Shown here in pieces: positions 1 to 6,478 of a DNA stretch of 11,450 nucleotides. A model generated the notes under the pieces. That model was not told the DNA's origin. It was given only the letters and a program-made list of their open reading frames with translations, and searched no databases. The position numbers and the translations under genes were made by a program. The DNA is from JACRBK01 sp964427955. GTDB lineage: Bacteria > Chloroflexota > Anaerolineae > Aggregatilineales > Aggregatilineaceae. The stretch lies in NCBI GenBank assembly GCA_964427955.1, contig CAYRWY010000161.1, positions 1 through 11,450 on the forward strand, given 5' to 3'. Every line of letters starts with the position of its first letter. Position 1 is the first letter of the stretch.

Positions 1-60
1 GCCCCGGAGCGCGCGCGCCGTCTGGCGGACGAACTCCGCCGCGCGCTGGACGCCGTCTAA
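1..60 (+). CDS. 3' end of an unidentified protein-coding gene (partial)
   Basis: An open frame runs from the first base to a TAA at 58-60 and encodes 19 residues rich in Arg, Ala, Leu and Glu/Asp (ending RRALDAV). The pattern suggests a C-terminal charged alpha helix. The third-position GC bias matches the clear genes downstream, which supports real coding. The visible part is too short to assign a family. The gene is on the same strand as all others here, and the 500-bp repeat-rich gap after it suggests it is not in one operon with purH. Confidence 0.5.
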   Translation, partial: APERARRLADELRRALDAV

Positions 61-88
61 GTACAGGCAAATTGATCATTCGGGATGG

Positions 89-138
89 GTAGGGGCAGAG
101 CTTGCTCTGCCCAGGGCGCAGCAAGCTGACGCCCCTAC
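89..138. repeat. Double-hairpin intergenic repeat (REP/MITE-like)
   Basis: The sequence shows a perfect 9-bp inverted repeat (93-101 GGGCAGAGC with 104-112 GCTCTGCCC, 2-nt loop). A second hairpin follows at once (114-118 GGGCG with 130-134 CGCCC, extended inside by CAGC 119-122 with GCTG 125-128). Both are enclosed by an outer inverted repeat, GTAGGGGC at 89-96 and GCCCCTAC at 131-138. Nested palindromes with matching outer ends in non-coding DNA are typical of short dispersed repeats. From memory, elements starting GTAGGGGC are common between Chloroflexota genes; whether this one is multicopy cannot be seen from a single window. There is no T-tract after the hairpins, so it is not a standard intrinsic terminator, although it could still affect the 3' end of the upstream transcript. 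Confidence 0.6.
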
Positions 139-204
139 GAAAAACACCCGCAAGAATCTACCTGGATGTACTTGGAGCGTGTTGCGCATTAGTCTCTCTG
201 TATT

Positions 205-340
205 GACCCCTCCCCGCTGCGCAGTTCAAGGGCGGACAGGCGGTTTTTGAGGGACAATTTTCGTTTTTCAAAGCCGGGCGCGGTGGCGTCGCACCCCTAC
301 CACGACGTTTCTCCCGCGCCACCGCGTGGAGAGGGGGTCG
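205..340. repeat. 136-bp MITE-like element with inverted ends and an internal stem
   Basis: The left end, GACCCCTCCCC (205-215), is an imperfect inverted copy of the right end at 328-339 (GGAGAGGGGGTC). Inside, CGCGGTGGCG at 279-288 pairs perfectly with CGCCACCGCG at 317-326 across a 28-nt loop. A reverse-strand open frame here would read PRPPLHAV, a peptide I associate with translated intergenic repeats in Chloroflexota rather than with a real protein family. The element has no coding capacity of its own, so any movement would depend on a transposase elsewhere. No clear target-site duplication is visible at the ends I chose, so the exact borders are uncertain. Confidence 0.5.
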
Positions 341-409
341 GGGGGTGAGGTGAATCACGGCGAATTTTCGCGTGCCCAATAACACGCTCTGGCTTTTCTC
401 ATGCTCTTC

Positions 410-436
410 TCTGTGCGCTCTGTGTCCTCTGTGGTG
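410..436. repeat. Short tandem repeat, TCTGTGNNN x3
   Basis: TCTGTG occurs at 410-415, 419-424 and 428-433, each followed by three variable bases (CGC, TCC, GTG), which gives an exact nine-base period. The run lies 124 bases upstream of the purH start. From memory, very similar CTCTGTG runs ending in GTGGTGAA occur between genes in several bacterial phyla; their role is unknown to me. Because the period is a multiple of three, the repeat keeps an open frame and creates a false upstream extension of purH. Confidence 0.6.
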
Positions 437-549
437 AATCTTCTTTCCTCAGAGGCGAGATCCCAGCGCTCACTTGGTCAAACTGCACGGTGCCGTCTGC
501 GCGCCGGTGCGTTACCCTCGCTTCTCGCCGTTTTTTCGTTCTCTAGTCT

Positions 550-562
550 GAGGGATGCTATG
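550..562 (+). promoter_or_regulatory. Ribosome binding site and start codon of purH
   Basis: GAGGG at 550-554 lies five bases before ATG 560-562. This site decides the purH start. The frame stays open upstream to an ATG at 401, but those 53 codons run through the TCTGTG repeat and resemble no PurH N-terminus. The protein starting at 560 (MPRAILSVYDKTG) begins exactly where PurH proteins begin. Confidence 0.75.
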
Positions 563-2101
563 CCGCGAGCCATCTTAAGTGTCTACGACAAAACAGGACT
601 GGAAGAATTCGCCCGGGGACTTCAAGACCTCGGTTGGGATCTGGTTGCCAGTGGGGGGACGGCGCGCGCGCTGGAAATTGCCGGGATCGCCATCACCCCG
701 GTCGAACAGGTGACGCAGGCGCCGGAGATGCTGGCCGGGCGCGTCAAAACGCTGCATCCGGCGATCCATGCGGGTATCCTGGCTCGCGACACCGACGAAG
801 ACATGGACGCCCTGCGCCGCCACGGCTATGCCCCCGTCGAAATGGTGGTCTGCAACCTGTACCCCTTCCAGCGGACCGTCGCGCAGCCGGGCATTTCCCT
901 GGCCGAAGCCATCGAGCAGATCGACATCGGCGGGGTGGCCCTGGTGCGCGGCGCGGCCAAGAACTTCGCCCGCGTGGCGGTCGTGACTGATCCGGCGGAC
1001 TATCCGGCGCTGCTGTCGCGGCTGCAAGCCCACGGTCACGTGGACGAAGCCACCCGGCGCGGCTTGGCGATCAAGGCGTTCGGCATGACCCGCGACTACG
1101 ATACGGCCATCCACGCCTACATGCTGCGCGAGTTCGAGCCGCTGCCCGGTGCGGCGGACGATATGCCCGACGTCCTGTCGCTGGGACTGACGCGCATCCA
1201 GGCCCTGCGCTACGGCGAGAATTCGCACCAGCGGGCCGGGCTGTATGCGACCTTTCCCGGCGAGACCCCGCTGGGCGGCGAGGTGTTGGGCGGCAAGGTG
1301 CTGTCCTACAACAACCTGCTCGATCTGGATTCGGCCTGGCGCACGGCGGGGGCCTATGACACGCCGGTCGTGGTCATCGTCAAGCACCTGACGCCGTGCG
1401 GCATCGCGACCGCGGCCTCCCCGGCGGAAGCCTTCCCCCTGGCGCTGGCGTCGGACCCGGTCTCGGCGTTCGGCGGGGTGATCGCCGTCAACCGCCCGGT
1501 CGATGAAGCCTTCGTGGTGGCGCTGGAGAGCCTGTTCGTCGAGGCCATCGCCGCGCCGGAATTTTCCCCGTCGGCCCAGCGCCTCTTGTCCGAACACCGC
1601 AAGAACTGCCGCCTGCTGCGCATCCCGGGGCGCGACCCGAAGCCCGGCCTGGAAGTGCGCAGTATCCTGCACGGCTACCTGATCCAGCAGCCCGACCAGG
1701 GCGATCCCGACGGCACCGCCTGGCAGGGGGTGACCGAGCGCCGCCCGACCTCGGAGGAATTGCAGGCGCTCCGCTTTGGCTGGAAAGCCGTCCAGTACGT
1801 CAAGAGCAACGCCATCGTCCTGGCAACGCCCAATGCGACGGTCGGCATCGGCGGCGGGCTGTCGAGCCGGGTGGACGCGACCCGTCTGGCGATCCAGAAG
1901 GCGGGGGATCGTGCGCGCGGCGCGGCGCTGGCCTCGGACGCCTTTTTCCCGTTCCCTGACGCGATTGAAACGGCGGCGGCGGCGGGTGTGGCGTGCATCG
2001 TGCAGCCCGGCGGCTCGGTGCGCGATCAGGAAGTCATCGCGGCGGCCAATCAGGCCGGTCTGGCGATGGTCTTCACCGGCGTGCGCCACTTCCGCCACTA
2101 A
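560..2101 (+). CDS. purH: Bifunctional AICAR formyltransferase / IMP cyclohydrolase
   Basis: This enzyme catalyses the last two steps of purine synthesis in the cytoplasm: 10-formyl-THF-dependent formylation of AICAR to FAICAR, then ring closure to IMP. At 513 residues it has normal PurH length. The N-terminal MGS-like cyclohydrolase domain (about 1-140) shows SGGTA (31-35), GRVKTLHP (60-67), CNLYPF (98-103), IDIGG (121-125) and RGAAKN (130-135). The transformylase domain carries RYGENSHQ (217-224), the catalytic Lys-His pair at K275-H276 within KHLTPCG, KSNA (415-418) and SDAFFPFPD from 459. Bacterial enzymes usually have Asn where KHLTPCG has Thr; as I recall the human enzyme has Ser there, so the change is probably tolerated. 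No other pur gene is adjacent, so it appears to stand alone. I found no convincing promoter in the repeat-rich gap upstream and no clear terminator downstream. Identification is very secure. Confidence 0.97.
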   Translation: MPRAILSVYDKTGLEEFARGLQDLGWDLVASGGTARALEIAGIAITPVEQVTQAPEMLAGRVKTLHPAIHAGILARDTDEDMDALRRHGYAPVEMVVCNLYPFQRTVAQPGISLAEAIEQIDIGGVALVRGAAKNFARVAVVTDPADYPALLSRLQAHGHVDEATRRGLAIKAFGMTRDYDTAIHAYMLREFEPLPGAADDMPDVLSLGLTRIQALRYGENSHQRAGLYATFPGETPLGGEVLGGKVLSYNNLLDLDSAWRTAGAYDTPVVVIVKHLTPCGIATAASPAEAFPLALASDPVSAFGGVIAVNRPVDEAFVVALESLFVEAIAAPEFSPSAQRLLSEHRKNCRLLRIPGRDPKPGLEVRSILHGYLIQQPDQGDPDGTAWQGVTERRPTSEELQALRFGWKAVQYVKSNAIVLATPNATVGIGGGLSSRVDATRLAIQKAGDRARGAALASDAFFPFPDAIETAAAAGVACIVQPGGSVRDQEVIAAANQAGLAMVFTGVRHFRH

Positions 2102-2146
2102 TTCCCGGCGCGTATACGATTTCATGCTGCGATGCAGGAGATCGAG

Positions 2147-2152
2147 TATAAT
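2147..2152 (+). promoter_or_regulatory. Candidate -10 element (TATAAT), distal
   Basis: A perfect TATAAT hexamer lies 45 bases after the purH stop and about 154 bases before the ATPase start. No good -35 hexamer is found 16-18 bases upstream, and there is no TGn extension. It may be a secondary or chance element. Confidence 0.25.
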
Positions 2153-2208
2153 GAGCTAAAACGATTAACCGGGGTGAGGATTGGCTGGAGGCTGGTGGCA
2201 GAAATAAC

Positions 2209-2237
2209 TTGTTTTTGGTCAATGTTGATGCCATAAT
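2209..2237 (+). promoter_or_regulatory. Candidate sigma-70-type promoter for the sugar-importer ATPase gene
   Basis: TTGTTT (2209-2214, keeping the TTG core of the -35 consensus) is separated by exactly 17 bases from CATAAT (2232-2237, five of six -10 matches). The surrounding DNA is clearly richer in A+T than the flanking genes. Transcription would begin near 2244 and leave a leader of about 60 nt. A small dyad, TGCC (2229-2232) and GGCA (2239-2242), straddles the -10 and could be an operator half-site pair; that is speculative. Confidence 0.45.
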
Positions 2238-2294
2238 AGGCACATTAAAGTGTAGAGATCGATCCGGCGCATTTTTGTTTATTCATCAAATAAT

Positions 2295-2308
2295 GGAGGA
2301 AATCCGTG
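2295..2308 (+). promoter_or_regulatory. Strong ribosome binding site before a GTG start
   Basis: GGAGG at 2295-2299 lies six bases before GTG 2306-2308. This near-ideal site supports a GTG start for the ATPase. The resulting N-terminus (MASVSYRHVSKKWG) matches the usual beginning of MalK/MsmX-type ATPases. Confidence 0.8.
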
Positions 2309-3409
2309 GCGAGTGTATCTTATCGACATGTTAGCAAGAAATGGGGCGATGTGTTGGCCGTCAACGATCTCAATATCGAGATCCCTGACGGCGAATTCCT
2401 CGTCTTCGTCGGCCCGTCAGGCTGCGGCAAGTCCACCAGCCTGCGTATGTTGGCCGGCCTCGAAGAGATCACCGATGGCGAAATCCTGATCGGTGACCGC
2501 GTGGTGAACAACGTAGCTCCCAAAGATCGCGACATCGCGATGGTGTTCCAGAGCTACGCGCTGTACCCCCACATGACGGTGTACGACAATATGGCCTTCG
2601 GTCTGCGTCTGCGCCGCACCCCCAAGCAGGTGATTGACGAGCGCGTGCGCGAAACCGCCGCCAGCCTCGGCATCGAACACCTGCTGGATCGCCGTCCCCG
2701 TCAACTGTCGGGTGGTCAGCGTCAGCGCGTCGCCGTAGGCCGTGCCATCGTGCGTGAGCCTGCCGTGTTCTTGCTGGACGAACCGCTCTCCAACCTGGAT
2801 GCCAAGCTGCGCGTCGAGGCCCGTACCTTCATCAGCAAGCTGCACCAGCGCCTGGGCACCACGTTCATCTACGTGACCCACGACCAGGTGGAAGCTATGA
2901 CGATGGGCCAGCGCATCGCTGTCCTGAACGCCGGGAAACTGATGCAGATCGACACCCCGACCAATCTCTACGACCACCCGGGCAATGTCTTTGTCGCGGG
3001 CTTCATCGGCAGCCCGTCCATGAACTTCTTCGACAACAGCACCCTCAAGGACGAGGGCGGCAAGCTGGTGGTGGATACCGGCTTCTTCTCGGTTGAGGTT
3101 CAGAAGGAACGCTTCGATCTCTACCGTCCGCATGTCGGCAAGAAAGTCATCTTCGGCATCCGTCCTGAGAACATTTCCCATGCCTCCTTCGTCCCGCCGG
3201 GCATCATCCCCGCGAATGTCGAAGCGAATGTGGACGTGGTCGAGGAAATGGGTCACGAAAAGATCCTCTACCTCGAAGAAGGCGGCAAGACGTTCCTCGC
3301 CCGCGTGGACCCGCGCTCCGATGTGCGCGTCGGCCAGCGTGTCACGGTCGTGTTCAACATGGCGACCATGCACCTGTTCGACCAGGAAACCGAGCAGGCG
3401 TTGCAGTAA
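2306..3409 (+). CDS. Carbohydrate ABC importer ATP-binding protein (MsmX/UgpC/MalK type)
   Basis: This is the cytoplasmic ATPase subunit that energises binding-protein-dependent uptake of sugars or glycerol-phosphate (CUT1 class). At 367 residues it has family length. The order is complete: Walker A GPSGCGKST (36-44), Q-loop with Q82 in VFQSYALYPHM, signature LSGGQRQ (134-140), Walker B VFLLDEP with D158-E159, D-loop SNLD (162-165) and switch H192 in YVTHDQ. A C-terminal TOBE/regulatory region (about 240-367) includes the typical GIRPE motif. No permease or solute-binding gene is adjacent. The gene has its own upstream spacer and terminator, which fits a shared ATPase serving several importers, as MsmX does in Bacillus; that role is an inference. 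Arginine codons are unusual for the neighbourhood: of 27, I count 15 CGC, 11 CGT, 1 CGA and no CGG, AGA or AGG. Neighbouring genes use CGG often, so this suggests strong expression. Confidence 0.92.
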   Translation: MASVSYRHVSKKWGDVLAVNDLNIEIPDGEFLVFVGPSGCGKSTSLRMLAGLEEITDGEILIGDRVVNNVAPKDRDIAMVFQSYALYPHMTVYDNMAFGLRLRRTPKQVIDERVRETAASLGIEHLLDRRPRQLSGGQRQRVAVGRAIVREPAVFLLDEPLSNLDAKLRVEARTFISKLHQRLGTTFIYVTHDQVEAMTMGQRIAVLNAGKLMQIDTPTNLYDHPGNVFVAGFIGSPSMNFFDNSTLKDEGGKLVVDTGFFSVEVQKERFDLYRPHVGKKVIFGIRPENISHASFVPPGIIPANVEANVDVVEEMGHEKILYLEEGGKTFLARVDPRSDVRVGQRVTVVFNMATMHLFDQETEQALQ

Positions 3410-3442
3410 GCGTCTCGCTGGTTGTTTGAAGGATTTTTCCGA

Positions 3443-3477
3443 GGCCGCCTGTGTTATGCCACAGGCGGTCCGTTTTT
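3443..3477 (+). terminator. Rho-independent terminator after the ATPase gene
   Basis: CCGCCTGTG (3445-3453) pairs perfectly with CACAGGCGG (3460-3468) around a six-base loop. The stem may extend outward by a G-U and a G-C pair, and TTTTT follows at 3473-3477. It lies 33 bases after the ATPase stop and just before the next gene. It should end ATPase transcription and separates that gene from the dehydrogenase. Confidence 0.88.
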
Positions 3478-3502
3478 AGGGATACCACTGCGGGACAATC
3501 TT

Positions 3503-6430
3503 ATGCTACCAAATGCCACCCAAAAACTTCAGTTTGATCTCCAGCAGCTTGCCGATGATCTCTCGAATGCTCTGGCCGGTGACGTCAAGTTCGACCAGAT
3601 GACCCGTCTCTTGTACAGCACCGATGCCAGCAATTACCAGATCGAGCCGGTCGGCGTCGTCTTTCCCAAATCCGATCAGGACGTGATCGCCGCGCACACC
3701 ATCGCCGCCCAGCACGGCGTGCCGCTGCTGCCGCGTGGGGCAGGGAGCAGTCTGGCCGGGCAGACGGTGGGCTATGCCCTGGTGATGGACCTGTCGCGCT
3801 ACATGGCCCGCGTCACGTCGATCAACGCCGAAGCGAAGCGCGTCCGCTGCCAGCCCGGCATGATCTTCGGCGCGCTCAACGCCCAGTTGGCCCCGCTCGG
3901 CCTGATGATCGGCCCCGATCCTGCCAGCGGCGACCGCGCCACGATGGGCGGCTGCGTCGGCAACAATGCCACCGGGATGCACAGCATCCTGTACGGGATG
4001 TTCAGCGATCACGTCCGCGCTGTGGACGTCATCCTGGCCGACGGCACGCGCCTGAAGCTGGGCGACGGCGCGCCATCCACGCCGCTGCATGAGCAGTTGG
4101 AGTCTAAGATTCGCCAGATTTTGATCGCCAACGCCGATGAGATCAAGCAGCGTTATCCCAAAACCTGGCGCTCGGTGGCGGGCTATCCGCTCAACCTGCT
4201 CGATCCGGACCATCTGAACCTGGCGACGCTGCTGGTCGGTTCGGAGGGCACGCTCGGTACGGTGGTCGAGATCGAAATGGCGCTGGTGGATCGTCCCCGG
4301 CGCGTCCGGCAGGCCGTGCTGCACTTCGCCCACACCCGCGCCGCGCTCGATTCGGTGCCGACCATTCTCGAAACCCAGCCCTCCGCCGTCGAGCTGATCG
4401 ACCAGTTCCTGCTCAAGATGACCCGCGCCCATCCGGAATATGCGCGCTCGCTGACCTTCGTCGAGGGCGATCCGGAGGCCGTGCTGGTCGTCGAATTCTA
4501 CGGCGCTACCGACGCTGAATTGGCGGCGAAGATCGAGCACTTACAGTCGCACATGGCCGCGCATGGTTATCACGAAGCCGTCGTGATCGCCGATACCGCC
4601 CCGCAGTTGGCCAACATTCTGCGCGTGCGTAAGGCCGGGCTGGGACTGCTGCTCAGTATGCGCGGCTCGTCCCGCATGACCCATTTCATCGAAGATGCTG
4701 CCGTCCCGCCCGAACATCTCGCGGATTACATCGAGGGCGTGCAGCGCATCGCCCAGGAGAACGGCACCTTCACCGCCATGTATGCCCACGCCAGCGCGGG
4801 CTGTCTGCACATCAAGCCGCTTTTGAACATGAAGACGCCCGAAGGGTTGCGCCAGTACCGCGCCATCGGCGAGGGCGTGGCGGATCTGGTCATGCAGTAC
4901 GGGGGCACGACCAGCGGCGAGCACGGCGAGGGCCTGGCGCGCGGCGAATTCAGCAAGAAGCTATTCGGCCCGCAGTTGACCGACGCCTTCCGCCAGGTGA
5001 AAGCGGCCTTCGATCCGCGCGGCCTGATGAATCCCGGCAAGGTGGTCGATGTCGGCCCGATGGACGATCCGGCGACGCTGCGCTACGGCCCCAACTACAG
5101 CGTGCCCTACACGCTGGCCGAGACCCGGTTGAGTTGGGCGCTGGACGGCAGCTACGCCGAGGGTGTCGAGATGTGCAACGGCGCGGGCGTCTGTCGCAAA
5201 GAGGGCAGCGGCGTGATGTGCCCCAGCTTCATGGCCACGCGTGACGAGACGCACTCCACGCGCGGGCGGGCCAACGCCCTGCGCCTCGCCATGAGCGGCA
5301 AGCTGGGGCCGGAGGGACTGGCCGATCACCGCGTCTACGAGGTGCTGGACCTCTGCCTGTCGTGCAAAGCGTGCAAGGCCGAATGTCCGTCCCTGGTCGA
5401 TATGGCCCGCCTCAAGACCGAGTTCACGGCGGCCTACTACGACAAACACGGCGTCCCGCTGCGCTCCTGGATCTTTGGGCACATCCACCGCCTGAACCAG
5501 TTGGGCAGCCTGATCCCCCGGCTGTCGAACCTGGTGCTGCGTTCGCCGCTGGCCCGTTGGAGTTTCGGCCTGCTGGGCGTAGCCAAACAGCGCCGGTTCC
5601 CATTGTTCGCGCCGCAGCGTTTCAGCGTGTGGTATCGCAAACATGACCGGCCACAGTATAATAAGAGCAATACGGGTGATAAGCGCAAGGCACCGATTCT
5701 GTTTTCGGACACCTATACCGAGTACAACTATCCCTATCTCGGCCAGGCGCTGGTACGCATCGCCGAGGCGGCGGGGTTCGAGATCGAGGTATGGGGGCCG
5801 GGACAGCGCGAGTGCTGCGGACGTCCCCTGATTTCCAAGGGCCTGCTGGACGATGCCCGCTGGCTGGCGATCCGCAATGTGCAGCGGATGGCTCCCGCGG
5901 TGGAGCGTGGGGAGCGCTTCATGATCATCGAGCCGAGCTGCGCTGCCGCCTTCCGCGACGAATATCCCGACCTGGTTCCGCCGGAATTGCGCGACGCTGC
6001 GCGCCGGGTGGCCGGGGCCGTGATTACGGTCGAGGAGTGGCTGGCCGAGCTGGCCGACGCCGGGTTGCTGGACGATCTGGCGTTCGATCCGACGCCCTGC
6101 CAGGTGCTGCTGCACGGACACTGTTACCAGCGTGCGCTGTGGGGCACCGGGGCCGTCCATCGTATAATGAAGCTGATCCCGAACTGCACGATGACCGAGC
6201 TGGACGACGGCTGCTGCGGCGTCGCGGGCAGTTTCGGGTTTGAAGCCGAGCACTACGATCTCTCCGTGCAGATCGGCGAGCAGCGTCTGCTGCCTGCCGT
6301 GCGCGCCGCGCCCGACGCCATCATCGTCGCCAGCGGCGTGTCGTGCCGGGAGCAGATCGAGCATGGGGCCGGGCGGCACGCGCTGCACCCGGTAGAGGTG
6401 CTGGCCGCCAAGCTGCGCCAGAAAGCCTGA
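3503..6430 (+). CDS. FAD-linked oxidase / 4Fe-4S / cysteine-rich fusion dehydrogenase (GlcD-GlcF fusion, YdiJ-like)
   Basis: This is a 975-residue flavo-iron-sulfur oxidoreductase. Related enzymes oxidise D-2-hydroxyacids (D-lactate, glycolate, D-2-hydroxyglutarate) and pass electrons toward the quinone pool; the substrate cannot be read here. The N-terminal FAD-binding domain has PRGAGSSLAGQ (from 77). The FAD-oxidase C domain has H429 and H436 in HASAGCLH and SGEHGEG (471-477), matching the metal-ligand His/His/Glu pattern of D-2-hydroxyglutarate dehydrogenase. One cluster motif is C558-x5-C564-x8-C573-P; the other is C618-x2-C621-x2-C624-x3-C628-P. Two cysteine-rich CCG domains follow: CCGRP at 771-772 with EPSC at C813, then HGHC at C874, DDGCCG at 904-905 and SC at C948. 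I chose ATG 3503 because the longer open frame from 3422 crosses the terminator hairpin. Its ribosome binding site is weak (GGGA, 3492-3495). No dedicated lactate or glycolate permease is adjacent. Confidence 0.9.
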   Translation: MLPNATQKLQFDLQQLADDLSNALAGDVKFDQMTRLLYSTDASNYQIEPVGVVFPKSDQDVIAAHTIAAQHGVPLLPRGAGSSLAGQTVGYALVMDLSRYMARVTSINAEAKRVRCQPGMIFGALNAQLAPLGLMIGPDPASGDRATMGGCVGNNATGMHSILYGMFSDHVRAVDVILADGTRLKLGDGAPSTPLHEQLESKIRQILIANADEIKQRYPKTWRSVAGYPLNLLDPDHLNLATLLVGSEGTLGTVVEIEMALVDRPRRVRQAVLHFAHTRAALDSVPTILETQPSAVELIDQFLLKMTRAHPEYARSLTFVEGDPEAVLVVEFYGATDAELAAKIEHLQSHMAAHGYHEAVVIADTAPQLANILRVRKAGLGLLLSMRGSSRMTHFIEDAAVPPEHLADYIEGVQRIAQENGTFTAMYAHASAGCLHIKPLLNMKTPEGLRQYRAIGEGVADLVMQYGGTTSGEHGEGLARGEFSKKLFGPQLTDAFRQVKAAFDPRGLMNPGKVVDVGPMDDPATLRYGPNYSVPYTLAETRLSWALDGSYAEGVEMCNGAGVCRKEGSGVMCPSFMATRDETHSTRGRANALRLAMSGKLGPEGLADHRVYEVLDLCLSCKACKAECPSLVDMARLKTEFTAAYYDKHGVPLRSWIFGHIHRLNQLGSLIPRLSNLVLRSPLARWSFGLLGVAKQRRFPLFAPQRFSVWYRKHDRPQYNKSNTGDKRKAPILFSDTYTEYNYPYLGQALVRIAEAAGFEIEVWGPGQRECCGRPLISKGLLDDARWLAIRNVQRMAPAVERGERFMIIEPSCAAAFRDEYPDLVPPELRDAARRVAGAVITVEEWLAELADAGLLDDLAFDPTPCQVLLHGHCYQRALWGTGAVHRIMKLIPNCTMTELDDGCCGVAGSFGFEAEHYDLSVQIGEQRLLPAVRAAPDAIIVASGVSCREQIEHGAGRHALHPVEVLAAKLRQKA

Positions 6431-6478
6431 CGAGTGTAATCCAGGGAGTAGGGCTGTTCAGAGGTGGAACGCGAACGC

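Noticed and set aside
203..208. TTGACC as a -35 for purH
   Set aside because: No acceptable -10 lies 16-18 bases downstream, and the hexamer overlaps the left end of the inverted-repeat element.
158..385. Reverse-strand open frame of 75 codons in the gap before purH
   Set aside because: It lies across the inverted-repeat element, its peptide (PRPPLHAV and so on) looks like translated repeat, and no ribosome binding site is seen.
410..436. CRISPR-like array
   Set aside because: The units are only six bases with three-base gaps; there are no spacers of CRISPR length and no cas genes.
575..2125. Long reverse-strand open frame opposite purH, and similar ones opposite the ATPase, dehydrogenase, glycosyltransferase and kinase
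   Set aside because: These are produced by high GC at third codon positions of the real genes. Their proteins are rich in Arg, Gly, His and Gln with no recognisable domain.
2132..2236. A 34-codon open frame from ATG 2132 in the spacer after purH
   Set aside because: There is no ribosome binding site, it overlaps the candidate promoter elements, and the peptide has no recognisable character.
5657..5662. TATAAT inside the dehydrogenase gene
   Set aside because: No -35 at suitable spacing, and it falls in a normal coding stretch (the linker before the CCG domains).
6163..6168. TATAAT inside the dehydrogenase gene, about 310 bases before the glycosyltransferase
   Set aside because: No -35 hexamer 16-18 bases upstream; it is explained by the Arg-Ile-Met-Lys codons.
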